Shown here one piece after another: positions 58,766 through 64,000 of a stretch of DNA of 64,000 bases. How positions within the stretch are numbered: position 1 is the stretch's first letter; every line of letters begins with the position of its first letter. Position numbers and translations under genes: made by a program. Source of the stretch: an uncultured Clostridia bacterium (GTDB lineage: Bacteria; Bacillota; Clostridia; UMGS1883); the NCBI GenBank assembly GCA_934476455.1, contig CAKSNY010000002.1, forward strand, positions 76,856-140,855, read 5' to 3'. The notes below the pieces were generated by a model. It ran no database searches. It was not told the origin of the DNA and saw nothing but the letters and a program-made list of their open reading frames with translations.

Positions 58766-61699
58766 ATGAAGAAAATAATAATTATGTTGCTTTGTTTGGC
58801 TATAATTTTACCATCGTTTTCGGTAGCGGGTATTGATGAGGCTGACTATATATTAAAGCCTGTCTTTGAAATGAAATTAGATAGCTACAATGCAACAGAG
58901 ACAAACCCGGGATGTCCCCCTGGAATGACGGGCAATCTTAATTCAGGGTATATTTATGCAGATGATGCACAAAACCCCACTGCTGTAGTGTTTAAAGCAG
59001 TAGCAGATAAAAGTCAGCCCTGGATTGGTTTTGATAATAAGGAAATAACTAACCCAAAAATTATAGCAGAAACCACATTCACTCCAAACAGCGAAAAAGT
59101 GATGGCGGAGTTCATTCTAATGGGCTCAGGCAATACAAAGTTTGTTTATCCTTTCACTCTTTCCCCGAGTGGAACGTTTAGCTTTTATAAGGTTACAAAC
59201 ACGACTAATGCTGCTAAATATGAGCAATATACCCAGGGGCAGCAGTATCAGGTAAAGGCAGTCATAGATTTTGGTGCAAGAAAATTTTCTCTTTACATAA
59301 ACGGAGATGAAATTGCCAAAGATGCTGCAATTGATGATGCCGGATTTACCGGAGTTAAATCAATGCGCTGGGCTGTGTATGAAGGAAATGTAGGAAAAAT
59401 TCCCGGAGAGTCAAATATCTCTGTAAGTAAGCTTGTTCTTTATACTTTAGAGGATAAGCCCAAAATTACCCAGACTGATATACAGAGTAATTCTATAGAA
59501 GTTTCCTTTAACAAGGATATGAAAGAGGAGTCTTTTGTTGATGCAGTTTCTCTTACTGTGGGTAACGAAAACACACCTGTGAGTTTTAGCGGAAACTACA
59601 GTGATAAAAAATATACCCTGTCATCAATTGCTAAAATTCTGGAGAATACAACTTATACAGTAAACTTTAAAGATACACTTTGCTGTGTAGACGAAGGTAA
59701 GCTTACCCAAAACAGTATTTCTGTTAAAACTCCCGTAACAACGGTGGGAACAAAAGAGATAATATTTAAATCCTCAGGAAGTGTTATTCAGAACGTCTCC
59801 GATATGGGAGGGGCGGTGACTGCTGATGCAACGATTCTTAATAATTCAGCACAGCCGCAAACATTCACCGGGGTATTATGTCTGTATTATGATGACATAC
59901 TTCTTGATTATGATACAGTTACAGTTGCAGATGTTACAGAAACAGAAAAATCTCTTTCGCAATTATCTGTGACAGGAGCCGGAAACGGTGCAGCATTTTA
60001 TCTGCTTGACGGTAGCGGAAAACATTTAGGTGAACCCGTTGTTTTAAAGGAAAGCCGGATTTATGTTCCCAAGACAGGTGCGGCAACACTGAATATGGGA
60101 TTTGCAGACAGAAATTATGACGTGAAAACAAATAAGGTAAAGGTTTTTGGTAAAACAAATCCGCATGAACGTGTTGTTATACGGACAAAGCTCAAAGCCC
60201 CTGCACAGACTGTTTCTGAAGTGTCACTTGCGGCAAATTCTGAAACGACTGATTATGCAGCGATTATAACAACCCTGTCGAATGATACCGGATATTACGA
60301 ATCACAGTTCGGGATGGATGAATTGAGTTTTTTGAGTGATGACTATGTAATAGAGGTTATTTCTGAAACAAACAGCAAGACGCTTGAATTTAAGTTTTCA
60401 AACAAAACTCAGGGAATTACTGCTCTGTCGCTGGTAAATTCGGCAACTACAGTTTCAATGATGAAAAGTGCAATTTTAGATAACAACAACAGTAAGGTAT
60501 TTGCACTTGAGTTAACAGATTACAATTTATTGTCGGATAAAGACGAGGTTTTTCAGTTTGTCCTGAACGAGAGACCGCAGGGAGGATACCCTGAAAGCTC
60601 TGATGTAAATGTAAGCTTTAATAAAGCAGTTGCACTTGAAAAATTAAATGAAAAAATAGATGCAGAAAAAACAATTTCAGATTATGCTGCATATTTTGAC
60701 CGTAACAGTACGCAGATGACGCAGCTTTCCAACAAAGACTTCGCTTTTGAGATTATGCAGAAGAATGTATATACCGAATATGAGCAGTTCGGTAAAAGGT
60801 TTGATGATGCTCTGATGTTTTGCGCACTTAACAGTGCTCCAAAAGCTGCTAATTTAAAAAAGCTTGTTCTGGAAACATACAAGGATGATATAAAACCATT
60901 TACAAATACAGAAATTTCACAAAAATACAATGCAATAAATGAAAAAAATCTTGTATTTGACAAGTTTTTACACGGAAAGTTTTATAAAACTTCAGACGTC
61001 CTGAGTGCATTTGAAGCAGGAGTTCTGGCAGTGTATAACGAGGAAAACCCTCCCTCTCCGCCGGTTTACGGTGACACCGGCGGCGGAGGCGGAGGAAAAA
61101 AGATAACGATAACAGCTCAGCCTCAAACAGAAGAAAAGGTATCTTTTAAATATTCAGACCTTGATGAAGGTGCAAAGGAAGCTGCTGCAATTTATTATCT
61201 TACCTCTAAAGGTGTTATATGTGGAGACGGAAACGGTAAATTCCGCCCCAATGACGGTCTTCGCAGAGATGAATTTGTAAAAATGCTTGTTACAACTTTC
61301 GGACTTTCAAAAGAAGGTGCTGAATCTGACTTTATTGATGTGCCTAAAAACGACTGGAGCTATAAATATATTTCAGATGCTTATGCACAGGGACTTGTGT
61401 TGGGTAAAGGAAATGGATTTTTTGATAAGGGAAGTATTCTTACAAGGGAAGAAATGTTTACTCTGCTTTACAGAACACTTAATCATTGCGGAATGTTCCT
61501 GAAATCGGATGAGCCACAGCTCTATGACGACTACCTTGATATAGCCCGGTATGCAATTCCTGCAATAAATGCTTTATCAAAGCAGGGCTTGATTTCAGGG
61601 AACTCTGAAGGAGAGATATGTCCGAAAAAATCGGCATCAAGAGCTGAAACGGCATATGTTTTGTGGCAGTGTCTGAATTATGCGGGAGGTGTGAAATGA
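58766..61699 (+). CDS. Secreted surface protein with lectin-like segment and C-terminal SLH domains
   Basis: About 977 residues; signal peptide about 1-21, start ATG at 58766 behind GGAGGG (the frame is open further upstream, inside the lyase gene). Residues about 25-230 resemble the jelly-roll segments of the two other secreted proteins (KAVIDFGARKFSLYINGDEI). An SbsA-like Ig domain follows (QSNSIEVSFNKDM), then a long helical region. After a Gly-rich linker come three SLH repeats (about 800-975: KGVICGDGNGKFRPNDGLRR, VLGKGNGFFDKG, LISGNSEGEICPKKSASR) that should bind secondary cell-wall polymer. It probably holds the degradation machinery or substrate at the cell surface. Confidence 0.82.
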   Translation: MKKIIIMLLCLAIILPSFSVAGIDEADYILKPVFEMKLDSYNATETNPGCPPGMTGNLNSGYIYADDAQNPTAVVFKAVADKSQPWIGFDNKEITNPKIIAETTFTPNSEKVMAEFILMGSGNTKFVYPFTLSPSGTFSFYKVTNTTNAAKYEQYTQGQQYQVKAVIDFGARKFSLYINGDEIAKDAAIDDAGFTGVKSMRWAVYEGNVGKIPGESNISVSKLVLYTLEDKPKITQTDIQSNSIEVSFNKDMKEESFVDAVSLTVGNENTPVSFSGNYSDKKYTLSSIAKILENTTYTVNFKDTLCCVDEGKLTQNSISVKTPVTTVGTKEIIFKSSGSVIQNVSDMGGAVTADATILNNSAQPQTFTGVLCLYYDDILLDYDTVTVADVTETEKSLSQLSVTGAGNGAAFYLLDGSGKHLGEPVVLKESRIYVPKTGAATLNMGFADRNYDVKTNKVKVFGKTNPHERVVIRTKLKAPAQTVSEVSLAANSETTDYAAIITTLSNDTGYYESQFGMDELSFLSDDYVIEVISETNSKTLEFKFSNKTQGITALSLVNSATTVSMMKSAILDNNNSKVFALELTDYNLLSDKDEVFQFVLNERPQGGYPESSDVNVSFNKAVALEKLNEKIDAEKTISDYAAYFDRNSTQMTQLSNKDFAFEIMQKNVYTEYEQFGKRFDDALMFCALNSAPKAANLKKLVLETYKDDIKPFTNTEISQKYNAINEKNLVFDKFLHGKFYKTSDVLSAFEAGVLAVYNEENPPSPPVYGDTGGGGGGKKITITAQPQTEEKVSFKYSDLDEGAKEAAAIYYLTSKGVICGDGNGKFRPNDGLRRDEFVKMLVTTFGLSKEGAESDFIDVPKNDWSYKYISDAYAQGLVLGKGNGFFDKGSILTREEMFTLLYRTLNHCGMFLKSDEPQLYDDYLDIARYAIPAINALSKQGLISGNSEGEICPKKSASRAETAYVLWQCLNYAGGVK

Positions 61700-64000
61700 G
61701 ATTAGTTAAAATACTTCTTTGTATATTCATATTTTTCACGGGAATACCGTCATATGCAGTTGAATATAGTGATATATTACCGGATTCACCTTTTGAAGAG
61801 TCAATTGAATTAGTGACTGAGTTAGGATTAATGAAAGGGTATGACGATGAAAATTTCGGTGAAATGGACATTGTTACACGTGCAGATTTTATTTCAACTG
61901 TTGTTCCTCTTTCAGGAATAGATAATTTGGGTATTTCGGCATATTCAGGTATATTTTATGATGTGCCTGCAGATAGTGAATATGCCCCTTATGTAGTTAC
62001 TGCATACAATCTGGGGCTTGTTTCACCTAATGAAAGCGGTTTCTTTTACCCTGACAGACCCATATCACGCTACGAAGCCCTCAAGGTGCTTGTATGTCTT
62101 CTTGGTTACAAGGCAAAGGCTGATGTCTCAGACGGATATCCAAACGGATACTTAAAAATTGCTTCAGACCTTGATATATGCTTTAGTCTGGAGGATTCAT
62201 ATGTTACTCGTGGTGAGCTTGCATGGTATATATCAGAGGTAATACACACAAGAATTATGGATGGATATTATGTAGGTGACAGAGGAGAATTTTATGAAGG
62301 GGGAACTCTGCTTTCAGAGTATCTGCATATAGGATATGTTACAGGCAGAATGACTGCAAATACCACAGCTGATTTAGTTGGGGATAAAAATTCTTCCAAC
62401 AGTTTCATATCTGTAGAGTTTAAGGATTATAGGGTTGACTCGGATAAATATGATGATCTTTTGGGTTATGATGTTGAGTGTTATTATAATCTTGATGATG
62501 AAAGCGTAATTTGTCTTCTTCCCGGTGATAATGACCTCTTATCGGTTAAAGCAGACGATGTAATATCAGCAGACAATGGTGTGTTCTCATACTATGATGG
62601 GAACAAAACAAGAAGAGTTTCGATACCGGGGAATATATATGTTATTTATAACGGGTATCCTTACGAACTGTACCCTGAAAATATCTTTGAAATAGATAAA
62701 GGCAGTGTTACTTTTATTGACAACAACAAGGATAGTGGTTATGATGTTGCCGTTATTAACGAATATGAAAATTATATATTTCAGAGTGTAGACATTGAAA
62801 ATGAGAAGCTGTATGTGAAGGGTGCATCACCATTACAATTTAATAAAGAATACAGAATTGTTGATTACACAAATAGCGAAAAGAAAACATTTGAAGAATT
62901 GCCTTCAAATAACCTCATTTGTGTTTTGAAAAATTCGCAAGGGAAAGTAGTTACTGTGTACACCGGATGCAGGTCAGTAACGGGCGTATTGAAGTCAATT
63001 GGAGATAAATCAATCGAAATAGATAACAGAGAATATAAGGCGTACGCATCACTATTGACAGAATTAAAAAATAGTGTCGGAAGCACAATATCTGTTTTTC
63101 TGGATTGTAATGAATTTGCTGCTGTTAAAGATGATTCAACGAGCTTACAAAATGGAGTTTATGGCTACATCCTTGCAGTAGACCCCGGAAAAGGTCTTAA
63201 TAAGGATGTGAAGCTTTATGTTTTTACAGAAAATAACAGTAGACAAATATATAGTATTCCTAAATATGTAAAAATAGATGGTGAAAAAGTAGAAAAGGCA
63301 GATGTAATTAAAACCCTGGAGGATGCGGCTTTAGCTGTGGGACTGCCTGACGGTGCATCTCAGCTTATAAGATTTAAAGTGAATGACGATGACCAGATAA
63401 GCTATATTGACACCTCCTATGTTGGAGCAAAAGAAGATAAGAGTACGTTAAGCTTTTCAAAGACTGTGACTGAAAGAACAAGGTACAGAAATACAGGTAT
63501 ATTCCAGGGAGAGTTTGCCATTTCTCCGGATGTTAAAGTGTTTATTGTGCCAAAATCTACAGATTTAAGAAGAACTGACGACCCTTTTTATGAAGATTTA
63601 TTTAATGTCAGCAACAGGTACTTTTTTGTTACTGATCAGTTCTATCCGCAGACCGGAGTTCATTCCAGACTTGAGGCATATAATTTTACGTATGCAAATG
63701 CATCTGATATGATAGTTCTCTATGCAGAAGATGGCGGAGATACATCAACATCTGTATCGAACTATAAGGGGAATGTCATGGTAGTTGAAAACATCGGTCA
63801 CGCAATAACTCCCGAAGGCTCAGAAACTTTTTATATAAAAGGTCTTACCAAAGCGGGAAAGGTTAGATATCTTCTGACAGAAAGCCTTAATAAAGGAAAT
63901 AAGAATTGGACGGAGGAATTAGCGGCAGGAGATGTTATTTCATACTCGCTGTTAAATTCAAAAATCAGCGGTATAAAAGTTTTGCTCAACTATAAGAGTG
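61696..64000 (+). CDS. Secreted protein with N-terminal SLH domains, partial (3' end outside window)
   Basis: The ATG at 61696 overlaps the preceding stop as ATGA, and the frame stays open to the window edge (768 complete codons). A signal peptide (about 1-20) is followed by three SLH repeats (about 25-190: LGLMKGYDDENFGEMDIVTR, NLGLVSPNESGFFYPDRPIS, and a third with YVTRGELAWYISEVI). The rest is beta-rich with short repeated units and has no recognised catalytic motif. Unlike its neighbour, the anchor is at the N-terminus. It may be a structural or binding part of the same surface system. Confidence 0.8.
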   Translation, partial: MRLVKILLCIFIFFTGIPSYAVEYSDILPDSPFEESIELVTELGLMKGYDDENFGEMDIVTRADFISTVVPLSGIDNLGISAYSGIFYDVPADSEYAPYVVTAYNLGLVSPNESGFFYPDRPISRYEALKVLVCLLGYKAKADVSDGYPNGYLKIASDLDICFSLEDSYVTRGELAWYISEVIHTRIMDGYYVGDRGEFYEGGTLLSEYLHIGYVTGRMTANTTADLVGDKNSSNSFISVEFKDYRVDSDKYDDLLGYDVECYYNLDDESVICLLPGDNDLLSVKADDVISADNGVFSYYDGNKTRRVSIPGNIYVIYNGYPYELYPENIFEIDKGSVTFIDNNKDSGYDVAVINEYENYIFQSVDIENEKLYVKGASPLQFNKEYRIVDYTNSEKKTFEELPSNNLICVLKNSQGKVVTVYTGCRSVTGVLKSIGDKSIEIDNREYKAYASLLTELKNSVGSTISVFLDCNEFAAVKDDSTSLQNGVYGYILAVDPGKGLNKDVKLYVFTENNSRQIYSIPKYVKIDGEKVEKADVIKTLEDAALAVGLPDGASQLIRFKVNDDDQISYIDTSYVGAKEDKSTLSFSKTVTERTRYRNTGIFQGEFAISPDVKVFIVPKSTDLRRTDDPFYEDLFNVSNRYFFVTDQFYPQTGVHSRLEAYNFTYANASDMIVLYAEDGGDTSTSVSNYKGNVMVVENIGHAITPEGSETFYIKGLTKAGKVRYLLTESLNKGNKNWTEELAAGDVISYSLLNSKISGIKVLLNYKS

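Overview
The window looks like a chromosomal contig of a Gram-positive, spore-forming member of the Clostridia. Supporting signs are dipicolinate synthase subunit A, the HrcA/CIRCE heat-shock system, RNase Y with a YmdB-type phosphodiesterase, class III fructose-1,6-bisphosphatase, a T-box in front of thrS, a preQ1-type riboswitch in front of a QueT-type transporter, and surface proteins with S-layer homology (SLH) domains. A precise genus cannot be read from the sequence; SLH-bearing polysaccharide-degrading proteins would suit a fibre- or glycan-degrading gut lineage, which is inference.

About 1-37 kb is conserved core. On the minus strand: an RluA-type pseudouridine synthase (cut by the window edge) with a polysaccharide deacetylase, a repeat-rich intergenic stretch, eno, a secreted repeat-bearing deacetylase and ychF. 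On the plus strand: a response regulator, histidine kinase and HtrA protease operon, then a preQ1-controlled queT-like gene. On the minus strand: an operon of a CmpB-like membrane protein, a diacylglycerol glucosyltransferase-like enzyme, secA and prfB, then fbp (class III) with a PHP phosphoesterase, and rpmE. On the plus strand: rny, a YmdB-type phosphodiesterase, pgeF, an oligopeptide-type binding protein, a second two-component system and dpaA. On the minus strand: thrS (T-box controlled) with a short phosphopantetheinyl transferase. On the plus strand: hrcA-grpE-dnaK-dnaJ-prmA-rsmE and a DUF1015 gene.

At about 37.1-39.7 kb the character changes: a small ribbon-helix-helix gene faces a probably frameshifted small gene across a palindrome; then comes the 3' part of a tRNA-Lys(CUU) gene without its 5' half, a typical scar of site-specific integration. 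To its right the DNA is visibly more AT-rich and uses AGA arginine codons. It carries a DUF2971 gene, a broken Bro-N gene and an ATPase of the DUF4143 type.

About 41-64 kb is a carbohydrate locus: an alpha/beta-hydrolase esterase, a binding lipoprotein, a beta-propeller protein of uncertain role, a GH2 enzyme, a Gfo/Idh/MocA dehydrogenase and a GH88 unsaturated uronyl hydrolase (all lacking signal peptides except the lipoprotein). These are followed by a run of secreted products: three proteins with lectin-like jelly-roll segments, a heparinase II/III-type lyase with a carbohydrate-binding C-terminus, and two SLH proteins, with an M14-type zinc peptidase in between. A reasonable reading is that a uronic-acid-containing polysaccharide or proteoglycan is cleaved at the cell surface by the lyase, imported, and finished inside by GH88, GH2 and the dehydrogenase. 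No permease or regulator of this locus lies inside the window, and the last SLH gene runs off the right edge.
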